Part shown: positions 32,024 to 40,473 of the stretch, one piece after another | How positions within the stretch are numbered: the first letter of the stretch is position 1 | Layout of the letters: each line of letters starts with the position of its first letter | Assembly: GCF_006717045.1 (NCBI RefSeq) | Contig: NZ_VFPH01000002.1 | Span: 744,001-808,000, forward strand | Reading direction: 5' to 3' | DNA length: 64,000 bases | Source of the DNA: Pseudonocardia cypriaca | GTDB lineage: Bacteria; Actinomycetota; Actinomycetes; Mycobacteriales; Pseudonocardiaceae | Made by a program: the position numbers and the translations under genes | The notes under the pieces: model-generated | What the model was told of the DNA's origin: nothing | Database searches by the model: none | What the model saw: only the letters and a program-made list of their open reading frames with translations

Positions 32024-32109
32024 GGGCGGTGAGCGGCCCCGTCAAGCGGCGGAGCCACTGCGCCGGGCGTTCGCCGCCCTGCCCAGAACCGACGGTTTCC
32101 GGAGGATCC

Positions 32110-32736
32110 GTGAGCGACACCAAGTTCACCGAACGCCTGACGCGGGACAACGCCGCGCTCCTGTTGGTCGACCACCAGGTCGGCCTCTACAGCGGGGTCC
32201 GCGACATCCCGCTCGCCGAGCTGAAGCACAACGTGGTCGCCCTGGTCAGGGCCGCGCGGGTGCTCGGCCTGCCGATCATCGCCACCACGACGGCCGCCGA
32301 CAGCATGTGGGGGCCGACCATCCCCGAGCTGGCCGCGGTGCTGCCCGCCGACCTCACCGTCATCGACCGCTCCACCGTGAACGCCTGGGACGACCCGCGG
32401 GTGGTCGAGGCGGTCCGCGCGACGGGGCGCCGGAAGCTCATCGTCACCGGCATCTCGACCGAGGTCTGCCTGGCCTTCCCGGCGATCAGCGCCACCGCCG
32501 ACGGCTTCGACGCCTACGCCGCGATCGACGCCTCGGGCACCTTCTCGCAGACCAAGCGCGAGGCCGGGCTGCTGCGGATGCAGCAGGCGGGCGTCATCCC
32601 GGTCGACCACGCCACCGCGATCGTCGAGATCCTCGCCGACAACGCCGACCCGCTGGCCGGCGAGGTCTACGGGGCGCTGGACATGCCGTTCGCCGTGCTG
32701 GTCGGCCAGATCGCCCAGGCCCTCACCAAGGCCTGA
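32110..32736 (+). CDS. Isochorismatase-family cysteine hydrolase
   Basis: A 208-residue hydrolase of the isochorismatase/nicotinamidase superfamily. The catalytic Asp is in ALLLVDHQVGLYSG, and the nucleophilic Cys in VTGISTEVCLAFPAISA. The Lys that usually completes the triad is not obvious near residue 105, where the sequence reads STVNAW. Members hydrolyse amides or vinyl ethers; this subgroup (YcaC-like) is of unknown substrate. GTG 32110 is fixed by GGAGG at 32101-32105. It is followed after 27 bases by a hydrolase fusion, and the two are probably an operon under the repeat at 31999-32023. Confidence 0.87.
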   Translation: MSDTKFTERLTRDNAALLLVDHQVGLYSGVRDIPLAELKHNVVALVRAARVLGLPIIATTTAADSMWGPTIPELAAVLPADLTVIDRSTVNAWDDPRVVEAVRATGRRKLIVTGISTEVCLAFPAISATADGFDAYAAIDASGTFSQTKREAGLLRMQQAGVIPVDHATAIVEILADNADPLAGEVYGALDMPFAVLVGQIAQALTKA

Positions 32737-32763
32737 GCCGGAACGGAGCGAGGAGAGCTGGCA

Positions 32764-33951
32764 ATGTCCGTCATCGAGCTCACGACGTTCGACGTCGCCG
32801 ACGACCGCACGTCCGACATGCTGGCGGCGCGCCACGCGATGATCGAGGCGTTCCGCACGGACCGCCGCGGCTTCGTGGCCGCCAAGCTGATCCGGCTGGG
32901 CGAGCGGACCTGGCTCGACGCCGTCGAGTGGACCGACGACGCCGCCTACGACGAGTCGACGGCGAAGGGCGGCAACCGCCCGGAGATCGCGGCGTTCTTC
33001 GCGACGATCGACGCGCTGGTCGAGGTCAGCCGCGGCACGCGCTACGACGACGCCGAGGACGGGCCGCGCGCGGTGCGCACGGTCGCCTACGGGCCGCACC
33101 CCTCGCAGGTGGGCGAGCTGTACCTGCCCGCGGGCCCCGGCCCCTTCCCGGGGGTGGTGCTGTTCCACGGCGGCTTCTGGGCCGCGATGTGGGACCGCAG
33201 GCAGATCCTGCCGGTGGTCGTCGACCTGCTGTCCCTCGGGATCGCGGTCTACAACGTCGACTACCGCCGGGTGGGAGAGGACGGCGGTGGGTGGCCGGGC
33301 ACGTTCGCCGACGTCGCCGCGGCGGTGGACACGATGGCCGGCATCGATCCGGCCGTTGACGCGGAGCGGATCGTGCTGGTCGGCCACTCGGCCGGGGGCC
33401 ACCTCGCGACGTGGGCCGGGCTGCGCGCTGGGCTGCCGGCGGGCGCGGTCGGCGCGGACCCCCGCGTGCGGCCGGTCGGGGTGGTGTCGCTGTCCGGGGT
33501 GCTCGACCTGGTCGCAGCGGACGGCGAGAAGTTCGGCACCGACCTCGCGGACACCGACGCCGAACCGATCTGGGGCGCCCCGCCCCCCGCCCGGCCGCAG
33601 GTGTGGCCGGCGGTCGCCGCGATGGTGGCCGACGGGATCGTCCCGTTGCTGCTGGGCGCGCACGCCGACGAGGACCCCGAACGCCTCGCCGTCACCTCTC
33701 CCGCGCAGATGCGCGACGGCGGGGTGCCGGTGCTGGCCGTGCACGGCGACGCGGACGAAGCGGTCCCCGCGGGATACAGCCGCACCTTCGCCGAGTCGAT
33801 CACGGCGCAGGGCGGCCGAGCCGAGTTCGTCGAGTACGCCGGGGCACGCCACTTCGACACCGTCGACCCGGCCAACCCCGTGATCTGGCCCGCGGTCCGC
33901 ACGTGGATCACCGAGCGCATCGGGACCACGCCGCCGCCGGACGCCGGCTGA
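32764..33951 (+). CDS. Fusion of an antibiotic-monooxygenase-like domain and an alpha/beta hydrolase
   Basis: A 395-residue two-domain protein. Residues 1 to about 100 look like a dimeric alpha-beta barrel (FDVADDRTSDMLAARHAMIEAF, GFVAAKLIRLGERTWLDAVEW), the fold of small monooxygenases. Residues about 105-390 are an alpha/beta hydrolase of the kynurenine formamidase/BD-FAE type: VVLFHGGFWAAMW is the HGG oxyanion loop, VLVGHSAGGHLATWAG holds the nucleophilic Ser, and VLAVHGDADEAVP and ARHFDTV hold the acid and His. The fusion is unusual; the two activities may be successive. GGAGAG precedes the ATG. Downstream of the isochorismatase-like gene. Confidence 0.83.
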   Translation: MSVIELTTFDVADDRTSDMLAARHAMIEAFRTDRRGFVAAKLIRLGERTWLDAVEWTDDAAYDESTAKGGNRPEIAAFFATIDALVEVSRGTRYDDAEDGPRAVRTVAYGPHPSQVGELYLPAGPGPFPGVVLFHGGFWAAMWDRRQILPVVVDLLSLGIAVYNVDYRRVGEDGGGWPGTFADVAAAVDTMAGIDPAVDAERIVLVGHSAGGHLATWAGLRAGLPAGAVGADPRVRPVGVVSLSGVLDLVAADGEKFGTDLADTDAEPIWGAPPPARPQVWPAVAAMVADGIVPLLLGAHADEDPERLAVTSPAQMRDGGVPVLAVHGDADEAVPAGYSRTFAESITAQGGRAEFVEYAGARHFDTVDPANPVIWPAVRTWITERIGTTPPPDAG

Positions 33952-33959
33952 CACCGGGG

Positions 33960-33997
33960 CGGCCGGGCCGGGCGCGAGGGTGCGCCCGGCCCGGCCG
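33960..33997. terminator. Strong hairpin between convergent genes
   Basis: A perfect 16-base-pair GC stem with a 6-base loop (GAGGGT) sits in the 68-base gap between the hydrolase fusion and the convergent LtrA gene. There is no T-run, but the position and symmetry suit a bidirectional terminator. Confidence 0.75.
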
Positions 33998-34019
33998 GGT
34001 CGGATCCGCCGGCCCGCGC

Positions 34020-35261
34020 TCACGACCGACCCGACGGTCCCCCGTGCCGAACGTGCTGGCGCACCTCGCGGTAGTGGTGGATCTCGTAGGCCACCAGCGC
34101 GCAGAGGACGGCGGCGAGGATGCCGAGGGACACCATCGCCGGGAGCGCCGCGACCAGCGGAATCGCGAGCAGCAGCACCGCCCCGACGACCAGCCGGACC
34201 GGGTTGACCGTGCCCAGGACGTACCGGGTGAAGCCGACGTGCGCGACCACGTACAGCACCGCCCCGCCGTAGAGCGCCGCGAGCGGGATGCCGTAGAGCG
34301 GGTCGAGGAGCGAGTGCCCCTCACCGCCACCGATGTAGAGCAGGGCCTTCTTCAGCCCGAGCGACATCAGGATGATCCCGCTGACCATCGGCAGGTGCAG
34401 GTAGGTGTACCCGCCGCGGGCCATGCGGATCTGCCGTTCCCCGCCGGCCCCGGTCAGCGCGTGCTCGGCGCGCAGCGTGACGACGTCGAAGTAGAGCCAC
34501 CACAGCGCACCCGCCACGACCAGGCCCAGCGCGCTGCCGGCGATGATCGGCCAGGAGATCGGCAGCTCTGCCACCCCGATGCCGATGGACACGATCGACT
34601 CGCCCAGCGCCACGATGATGATCAGCCCGTGGCGCTCGGCGAAGTGGCGGGCCGAGTTGAGCCGCCAGGAGGCGCCGGCCACCGCGGTGCCGACGTAGTC
34701 GCCGACGATCGCCGCCACCCAGAACGCGGTCTGCACCCAGCCCTCGGTCTGCGACGCCACCAGCAGCAGCACCGTCCCGAGCACCGCGGACGGCACGACC
34801 CGCACGATCTGCCCGCGCAGCTGCGCGTCCTCGCCGCTGCACACCCAGTACATCGCCAGGTGCACCACCCGCACGCAGAAGTACGCGACGGCGAACACCA
34901 CCGGTCCCGACAGCCCGCCCGGCAGGTCGTGGAACGCCTCGGGGATGGTGATCGCCCCGACGAACACCGCCACCATCGCGAGGAACACGCTGAGCCGGAT
35001 CACCCCCTCGTCGGCCTTCGCGACGTTGCCCAGCCACGAGTAGGCGACCCACGCCCACCACAGGACGATCAGGATCAGCACGCCGCGCAGCACCGCCTCG
35101 GCCGAGGTGTCCTCGGCCATCCAGTCGGTGACGCGGGTGAGCGCGAAAACGAACACCAGGTCGAAGAACAGCTCGAGCGTCGTGACGGTGGCGCCCTCGC
35201 TCACCGTCTCGAACCGCCTGCGGCGCGGGGCGGCCATGCTCCTTCTTCCTCTGGTCGTCAT
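34020..35261 (-). CDS. Low temperature requirement A (LtrA) family membrane protein
   Basis: A 413-residue membrane protein with about ten hydrophobic segments. TTLELFFDLVFVFALTRVTDW near residue 28 and ARHFAERHGLIIIVALGESIVSIG in the middle are the LtrA signatures. Family members were first linked to growth in the cold in Listeria, but their molecular role is not settled. ATG 35261 overlaps the quinone reductase stop by four bases; a second ATG at 35237 is possible. Last gene of a four-gene operon with the LLM, TDT and quinone reductase genes. A role in handling a membrane-active aromatic or reactive species is only a guess. Confidence 0.85.
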   Translation of the reverse strand: MTTRGRRSMAAPRRRRFETVSEGATVTTLELFFDLVFVFALTRVTDWMAEDTSAEAVLRGVLILIVLWWAWVAYSWLGNVAKADEGVIRLSVFLAMVAVFVGAITIPEAFHDLPGGLSGPVVFAVAYFCVRVVHLAMYWVCSGEDAQLRGQIVRVVPSAVLGTVLLLVASQTEGWVQTAFWVAAIVGDYVGTAVAGASWRLNSARHFAERHGLIIIVALGESIVSIGIGVAELPISWPIIAGSALGLVVAGALWWLYFDVVTLRAEHALTGAGGERQIRMARGGYTYLHLPMVSGIILMSLGLKKALLYIGGGEGHSLLDPLYGIPLAALYGGAVLYVVAHVGFTRYVLGTVNPVRLVVGAVLLLAIPLVAALPAMVSLGILAAVLCALVAYEIHHYREVRQHVRHGGPSGRS

Positions 35262-36109
35262 GCGTCGATCTCGACCACGACCCGGCCGGCCGCGCCGGTG
35301 CGCTCGGCGGCGTCCTGCGCGTCGGCGGTGCGGTCGAGCGGGAAGCGCGCCGCGATCGGGTAGCGCAGGTCGCCCGCGGCGAGGGCCGCGGTGAGGTCAC
35401 GAGCGGCGTGCTCGTTGGCCGGATCGGGGAAGTCGTCGTTGCTGAGGAACTGGATGGTGATATTGCGGAACGCGAGCGGCCAATACGGCAGGGACGCGCC
35501 CGGGTCGCCCGTCGCGTAGGTCGCGATCGTGCCGCCGACCGAGAGGATCTCCACGTCGAGAGCGGCGTTGCCGGCGAGGTCGATCTCGGCGACGCGGTCC
35601 ACGCCGTCGGGTGCGATCGCGCGGATCTGCCGTGCGGCGTCCGCTCCCAGCACGACGACGTGGTGCGCGCCCGCGGCGAGCACCTCGTCGACTTGCTCGG
35701 CGCGGTGACCGGTGATGCCGGGGATGCCGACCACGGCGGCCTGCTCCCAGCCGACCCCGTCCGGGAGCCGCACCGCATGCCCGGCGGGCACCACCGTGTA
35801 CTCGGCGGCCGTGCCGAACGGGCGATAGGACTGCGCGAGATAGACCCAGACGCGTTCGCCGACGCGCGCGGGGTCGACCCCGGGCCCGACCGCGTCGACG
35901 GTGCCCGCGCCGTCGCCGTGCGGGATCACCCGGGGGTAGGTCATCGTCGAACCCCAGTAGCCGCGCCGCTTGCCGACGTCGCCGACGTGCACGCCGGACA
36001 CCGCGACCCGCACCCGGACCTCGCCGGGGCCGGGCTCGGGTGTCGGCACCTCGCCCACCCGGACGACGTCGTGCGCGGGGCCCTGCTCCTCGTAGTAGGC
36101 GGCGCGCAT
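35258..36109 (-). CDS. Quinone oxidoreductase (zinc-free MDR) lacking its nucleotide-binding segment
   Basis: A 283-residue MDR protein of the zeta-crystallin/quinone oxidoreductase type; relatives have about 320-340 residues. The N-terminal half is normal (MRAAYYEEQGPAHDVVRVGEVPTPEPGPGEVRVRV, GDGAGTVDAVGPGVD, GVGWEQAAVVGIPGITGHRA). Immediately after that, where relatives have the strand and G-x-G-x2-G NADPH loop, the sequence jumps to EQVDEVLAAGAHHVVVLG, which normally follows about 45 residues later. The rest is intact and in frame. The deletion should abolish NADPH binding, so this may be inactive or repurposed. One-base overlap with the TDT gene upstream. Confidence 0.8.
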   Translation of the reverse strand: MRAAYYEEQGPAHDVVRVGEVPTPEPGPGEVRVRVAVSGVHVGDVGKRRGYWGSTMTYPRVIPHGDGAGTVDAVGPGVDPARVGERVWVYLAQSYRPFGTAAEYTVVPAGHAVRLPDGVGWEQAAVVGIPGITGHRAEQVDEVLAAGAHHVVVLGADAARQIRAIAPDGVDRVAEIDLAGNAALDVEILSVGGTIATYATGDPGASLPYWPLAFRNITIQFLSNDDFPDPANEHAARDLTAALAAGDLRYPIAARFPLDRTADAQDAAERTGAAGRVVVEIDA

Positions 36110-37113
36110 CAGCGACCCGCCTCCTCGAGCGCCCGGCCGCCCGGGGGCGCGGCCACCGGCACCGCGGGCGGGTTCGGCGGGAACAGCGTGCCCGCCACGA
36201 GCGCCACGACCGAGCGCACGGCGATCGCGCCGACCAGGACCGTGACGGCGGCCAGCACGACCCACGACCAGGCGAGATAGCCGGGCGGGGTCGTCGTGAC
36301 CAGCCAGTGCAGCACGACCGACGCCACGGCCGCCCATGCGAACGTGAACGCCCAGAAGCCGATCGAGAACCTCAGCCGGAGGAAGACGGGCAGCAGCCGC
36401 AGCTGGGCGAGGACCATCAGCACGCCGTAACCGGCCAGGAACTGCGCGACCGCGTCGACGGCGCCGCCGTGCAGCGCGAACCAGGCCAGGCTCGCCACGG
36501 CGGCGGGGGCGACCTCGATCGCGAGCGTGGGCGCGAGCGCGGGCGGGAGCGCCGGGCGGAAGAACAGCCGGGCCAGGATGATCGAGCCGAGCACGAGCCA
36601 GCAGACCGTGCCGTAACCGAGCATCACCTGGCCCAGCGCGGGCTGCCCCACCTCGGCGGCGCTCGTGGCGGCGACCAGCCCGCCGGCGACGGTCGGCAGG
36701 AAGTAGCCGGGGTGCACCTGGTCGAGCGCGTACTCGCCGTAGATCATCTGCCCGGTGAACCACGCCCCGTGGAGCACGGTGAGGACGATGAACAGGTCCG
36801 TCAGCACGGCACCGGCCGTGGGGGCGAGCGGGGCGAGCCCGGCCGAGGCCAGGATCATCGGCGTGATCAGGGCGAGCGACAGGAACGGCGACAGGACCGG
36901 GTGGGTCAGGTCGGCGCGGAGCGATCCGGCGGGCCCGAGCGCCCAGCCGAGGTAGCCGGCGAGCACGGCCAGCCAGGCGACCGCGGCGACGGCCAGCAGC
37001 GCCTGCGCGATCCACGCCGGCGCGAGCCCCGCCTCGGCCGCCACCGACCAGGTGCCCGCCAGCCCGCACAGCCCGAACGCCGCGCCGAAGGTGTTGGGGG
37101 GTATCCGGACCAT
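36109..37113 (-). CDS. TDT-family (TehA/SLAC1-like) membrane carrier
   Basis: A 334-residue membrane protein with about ten hydrophobic helices, the topology of the tellurite-resistance/dicarboxylate transporter family. It opens RIPPNTFGAAFGLCGLAGTW, the usual first-helix motif, and ends its third helix pair with HGAWFTGQMIYGEYAL and HPGYFLPTVAGGLVAA, also typical. Family members move small anions (malate, sulfite, chloride, tellurite). Ligand unknown. Its ATG and stop each overlap the neighbouring genes by one base (TGATG), so the operon is tightly coupled. The AT-rich element that drives it is upstream of the LLM gene. Confidence 0.82.
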   Translation of the reverse strand: MVRIPPNTFGAAFGLCGLAGTWSVAAEAGLAPAWIAQALLAVAAVAWLAVLAGYLGWALGPAGSLRADLTHPVLSPFLSLALITPMILASAGLAPLAPTAGAVLTDLFIVLTVLHGAWFTGQMIYGEYALDQVHPGYFLPTVAGGLVAATSAAEVGQPALGQVMLGYGTVCWLVLGSIILARLFFRPALPPALAPTLAIEVAPAAVASLAWFALHGGAVDAVAQFLAGYGVLMVLAQLRLLPVFLRLRFSIGFWAFTFAWAAVASVVLHWLVTTTPPGYLAWSWVVLAAVTVLVGAIAVRSVVALVAGTLFPPNPPAVPVAAPPGGRALEEAGR

Positions 37114-38045
37114 CACTCCCCCGCGGTCCGCAGTGCCGCGGCACGTCCCGGCCCCACGCGCTCCCGGACCGCGGGCGCGACCTCCTCGGCGAAGAGCCGG
37201 ATCTGCCGCTCGTCGGCCCGTTGCGGCCACAGCACGAACGTCGTGAACGGCTGCTCGGTGGCCAGGCGGGTCACCAGCTCGACCCAACCCGCGACGCCGG
37301 CCCGGACCGGATCGTCGCCCGACCGCCCGAGCGGCCCGCTCGCCACCGCCCCCACCTCGACGGTTCCCACGAGCTGTGCGATCCGCCGGACGTCCGCGGG
37401 ATCCCGGCCGGCCCCGCGCGCCGCCCGGTCCAGTGCCTCGTTGCTCCCGGCCCACCGCTCGTAGGGCAGGTACGACGGGATCGGAGCGGCCCAGCCGTCG
37501 GCGAGCCGTCCGGTCAGCGCGAGGCTGCGCGGGCCCTGCGCCCCGACCCAGATCTCCACGCCGCCAGGCCCCGGCTCCTGACCACCGACCCCGTGCACCC
37601 GGTAGAACTCGCCGTCGTGGTCGACGCGTGTGTCGGCGCGCCACAGCCCGCGCACGATCGCGACCGCCTCCTCCAGCGCGCGCAGCGCCTCGGGCGGGGT
37701 GCGCCGGGCCGCACCCATCGACTCGATCGCGTCCCAGTAGCCGCCCGCGCCGAGGCCGAGCTGGAACCGGCCCCCGGACACCCGGCTCAGCGCGCTCGCC
37801 GTCCGGGCCAGTACGGCGGGCGGGCGGAGCGGCAGGTTGGCCACATCCGGGAACACCTGGATGCGCTCGGTGCGGGCGAGCAGGTCGCCCATGACGACGA
37901 ACGCGTCGAGGTAGCGCGCCACGTAGGGGTGGTCCTGGACGCCGATGTACTCCATGCCCGCCTGCTCGGCCACCGCCGCCAACCGGCGGGTCGCGTCGAG
38001 ATCGCGGATGGGGACCAAGGAGACGCCGAACCGCAGGTCCGTCAC
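37113..38045 (-). CDS. LLM-class flavin/F420-dependent oxidoreductase
   Basis: A 310-residue luciferase-like TIM-barrel oxidoreductase. Key stretches are FGVSLVPIRDLDATRRLAAVAEQAGMEYIGVQDHPYVARY, RIQVFPDVANLPLRPPAVLARTASALSRVSGGRFQLGLGAGGYWDAI and GGVEIWVGAQGPRSLALTGRLADGW. These are typical of actinobacterial F420- or FMN-dependent members. GTG 38045 is chosen because GAGGAGAA precedes it; the TTG at 38126 would overlap the regulatory repeat. First gene of the operon with TDT, quinone reductase and LtrA. Substrate unknown. Confidence 0.87.
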   Translation of the reverse strand: MTDLRFGVSLVPIRDLDATRRLAAVAEQAGMEYIGVQDHPYVARYLDAFVVMGDLLARTERIQVFPDVANLPLRPPAVLARTASALSRVSGGRFQLGLGAGGYWDAIESMGAARRTPPEALRALEEAVAIVRGLWRADTRVDHDGEFYRVHGVGGQEPGPGGVEIWVGAQGPRSLALTGRLADGWAAPIPSYLPYERWAGSNEALDRAARGAGRDPADVRRIAQLVGTVEVGAVASGPLGRSGDDPVRAGVAGWVELVTRLATEQPFTTFVLWPQRADERQIRLFAEEVAPAVRERVGPGRAAALRTAGE

Positions 38046-38105
38046 GGGGTTCTCCTCCTCACGAGGCCGGACGGGGCGCGGTGGCCGTGCCGGTCCGGAC
38101 AAATC

Positions 38106-38140
38106 GTCACTCAATATGACTATCAAGTTAAGTGACTATA
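38106..38140. promoter_or_regulatory. Inverted GTCACT/AGTGAC element upstream of the LLM operon
   Basis: GTCACT (38106-38111) and AGTGAC (38131-38136) form an inverted pair around AT-rich DNA 61-95 bases upstream of the LLM start. The right half continues as AGTGACTATA, identical to 32014-32023. Suggests common control of the two loci. Confidence 0.45.
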
Positions 38141-38393
38141 CGCAAGCTGTCCCGGGACGAGCGAGCACCCGGGCCTCGCACGCCCGATCCGGCCCATCGG
38201 TACGGTCCTACCGTATTTTCATACCGATCCGGCCGGTGAGCCGGGTCGGCAGCCCGAGCGGGCCGGCCGGCGCAGACCTCGGCCCGCACACCCCGGCCAC
38301 ACCCGCACGTCCGGCGGCGACGCCCCCGATGCCGCCCGCGGTCGGCAGCACCGGCCCGCGCCCGCACCGCCGGACGACCAGAAAGGCGCTGAC
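38141..38393. other. Promoter gap upstream of the BBE flavin oxidase
   Basis: Together with the element at 38106-38140 this makes a 348-base gap between divergent genes. Besides the palindrome at 38201-38215 and an AT-rich run (CCGTATTTTCATACC) that could include a promoter, the rest is GC-rich and shows no reading frame that looks like a protein. Confidence 0.5.
38201..38215. promoter_or_regulatory. Palindrome TACGGT-CCT-ACCGTA, likely TetR operator
   Basis: A perfect 6-base inverted repeat with a 3-base spacer, in the gap between the LLM operon and the BBE oxidase gene. The half-site TACGGT occurs again just before the TetR gene at 39832-39842 as TACGGTACGGT. Confidence 0.55.
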
Positions 38394-39782
38394 ATGCTTC
38401 CCCCTCCCGCGTCCTCCTCGCTCGCGTCCGTCAGCGGGCCCGTCCTCTTCCCCGGCGACGCCGGTTTCGCCGACGAGGCGTCCGTGTTCAACACCTCCGT
38501 CGCCCACCGCCCGCACGTGATCGTCGGCGCCACCGACGTGGCCGACGTCCAGGCCGCCGTGCGCTTCGCCGCGGACCACGACCTCCCCGTCGCGGTCCTC
38601 AACACCGGCCACGGCCCCTCCGTGCCCGCAGCCGCGAACGCCGTCATGATCACCACCCGCCGCATGACCGGGGTGCGCATCGACGGCGCGACGAGGACCG
38701 CCCGCGTCGAGGCGGGCGTCCGCTGGGGACAGGTGGTGGAGGAGGCCGCGAAGGCCGGACTGGCACCGCTCGCCGGTTCCTCACCGGGGGTCGGCGTCGT
38801 CGGGTACACGCTCGGCGGCGGGGTCGGCGTGGCCCTGGCCCGGGCGTTCGGTTACGCGGCCGACCACGTGCGGGAGATCGAGGTCGTGATCGCGGACGGC
38901 GAGCTCCGCCGGGTCACGGCGGAGTCCGACGCGGACCTGTTCTTCGCCCTCCGCGGCGGCAAGGGGAACTTCGGCGTCGTCACCGCGATGGAGTTCGACC
39001 TGTTCCCCGTCACGGAGGTTTACGCGGGAGCGTTGCATTTCGCGGGCACCGACGCGCGGACCGTGCTGGCGGCCTACGAGCAGTTCACCGCGAAGGCGCC
39101 GGACGAGCTCACCTCGTCGATCGTGTTCCTGCGCGCACCCGACCTGCCCTTCGTGCCCGAATTCATGCGGGGCCGACTCACGGCATCCATCAGGATCTCC
39201 TTCCTCGGCCCGGCTACCGACGGCGAGGAACTCATCGCGCCGTTGCGAGCGGCTGCACCCGTGCTCGCCGACACGGTGGCCACCATTCCGCACGCGCAGA
39301 TCGCGTCGATCACCAACGACCCGAGCGAACCGGCCGCCGCCGTGGAGCACTTCGCCGTGCTCGACGAATTGTCGCCGTCGGCGATCGACGCGATCCTCGA
39401 CGCCACCGGATCCGATTCCGGCTCCCCCGTCACCATGGTCAACCTGACCCATCTGGGCGGCGCGCTCGGGCGGGCGCCGGAGGTGGCGAACGCGGTGGGA
39501 CGGCGTGACGCCGCGTTCGCCCTCTTCGCGTTCACAGTGGTGCCGCCCGGCCAGGTGGGCCTGGGCGCCGGCACCGACGAGGGCCTGGAACTGGTGCGGA
39601 GGCTCACGCCTCCCGGGGGCGGGCGGAAGCACCCCGGCTACCTCTCACCTGCGGACGCCTCCGCCGAGAGCGTGCGCCTGGCGTACGACGAGCCGACGTA
39701 CGCGCGCCTCCAGGTGGCGAAGACGAGCTACGACCCGCACAACATGTTCCGCTGCAACCACAACATCCCGCCCCTCACGTAA
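38394..39782 (+). CDS. BBE-like FAD-linked oxidase
   Basis: A 462-residue flavin oxidase of the PCMH (FAD_binding_4) plus berberine-bridge-enzyme C-terminus type. The FAD site is VAVLNTGHGPSVPAA near residue 70 and GVVGYTLGGGVGVALARAFG near residue 143. The C-terminus ends KTSYDPHNMFRCNHNIPP, the BBE motif. A GHGPS stretch with the His that can bind FAD covalently is present (H79 or near); a second Cys-linkage site is not evident. Such enzymes oxidise alcohols, amines or sugars with O2 and make H2O2. Followed 61 bases later by a TetR gene on the same strand. The likely TetR site lies upstream at 38201-38215. Confidence 0.87.
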   Translation: MLPPPASSSLASVSGPVLFPGDAGFADEASVFNTSVAHRPHVIVGATDVADVQAAVRFAADHDLPVAVLNTGHGPSVPAAANAVMITTRRMTGVRIDGATRTARVEAGVRWGQVVEEAAKAGLAPLAGSSPGVGVVGYTLGGGVGVALARAFGYAADHVREIEVVIADGELRRVTAESDADLFFALRGGKGNFGVVTAMEFDLFPVTEVYAGALHFAGTDARTVLAAYEQFTAKAPDELTSSIVFLRAPDLPFVPEFMRGRLTASIRISFLGPATDGEELIAPLRAAAPVLADTVATIPHAQIASITNDPSEPAAAVEHFAVLDELSPSAIDAILDATGSDSGSPVTMVNLTHLGGALGRAPEVANAVGRRDAAFALFAFTVVPPGQVGLGAGTDEGLELVRRLTPPGGGRKHPGYLSPADASAESVRLAYDEPTYARLQVAKTSYDPHNMFRCNHNIPPLT

Positions 39783-39831
39783 CCGCCAGGACGGGTCCGA
39801 TCACCGGTTTGACCGCCATCCGGCACGGCTA

Positions 39832-39842
39832 TACGGTACGGT
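39832..39842. promoter_or_regulatory. TACGGT repeat directly upstream of tetR
   Basis: TACGGTACGGT ends two bases before the GTG start of the TetR gene. It repeats the half-site of the palindrome at 38201-38215, suggesting autoregulation together with control of the upstream oxidase. Confidence 0.4.
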
Positions 39843-39843
39843 C

Positions 39844-40473
39844 GTGCCCACGACGAATTCGTCGGCCGCACTTCGAAAGCGGCGTGCCGGTGGCGGAAAG
39901 CGGATCCTCGTCCTGGACACGGTGGCCGAAGTGCTCGCCGAACGCGGATACGAGAACACGCGATTCGCCGACGTCTCGGCGGCCAGTGGTGTGGCGATCA
40001 GCACGCTGCAGAACTACTTCGGCTCCCGCGCGGACATGGTGGTGGAGGCCATGGAACTGGCGACCACCCGGGAGGTGGACGCGCTGGAATCGGTGGCCGC
40101 CGCCGAACACGATCCGTGGGCGCGGCTGGTCGCGCTGGTCGACCGGAGCCTCGACAACGCTTACCGCTCCCAGCAGATGCTCGTCGAGTTCTGGCGGTCC
40201 GCCATGCGCGACGACGAACTCCGCGAGTTCGGCACCGAGGTGTGGGAGCGCTACCGGGCACCCTTCCTGGCCGCGGTGTGCGAAGGCCGCGAGCAGGGTG
40301 CGTTCACCCCCACCGCCGGCCCCGACGACGTCGTGGACCTCGTGTTGTCCGCACTGGCCGGTGCCACCGTCTTCCGCGTCGTGCACCACCCCGCGCCACC
40401 CCCCGCTGGCTTCCGCGGCGTCCTGCTCGCCCAGCTCCGGTCGATGCTGGGTCTCGGGGTTGCCGCCCGGTGA
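39844..40473 (+). CDS. TetR-family transcription regulator
   Basis: A 209-residue TetR protein. The N-terminal helix-turn-helix is ILVLDTVAEVLAERGYENTRFADVSAASGVAISTLQNYFGSRADMVVEA, with the standard AxxSGVxxxTLxxYFxS recognition motif. The C-terminal ligand domain is unlike well-known members. GTG 39844 starts it; it lies close behind the BBE oxidase, which it probably represses. Candidate operator half-sites TACGGT are present before both genes. Ligand unknown. Confidence 0.87.
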   Translation: MPTTNSSAALRKRRAGGGKRILVLDTVAEVLAERGYENTRFADVSAASGVAISTLQNYFGSRADMVVEAMELATTREVDALESVAAAEHDPWARLVALVDRSLDNAYRSQQMLVEFWRSAMRDDELREFGTEVWERYRAPFLAAVCEGREQGAFTPTAGPDDVVDLVLSALAGATVFRVVHHPAPPPAGFRGVLLAQLRSMLGLGVAAR

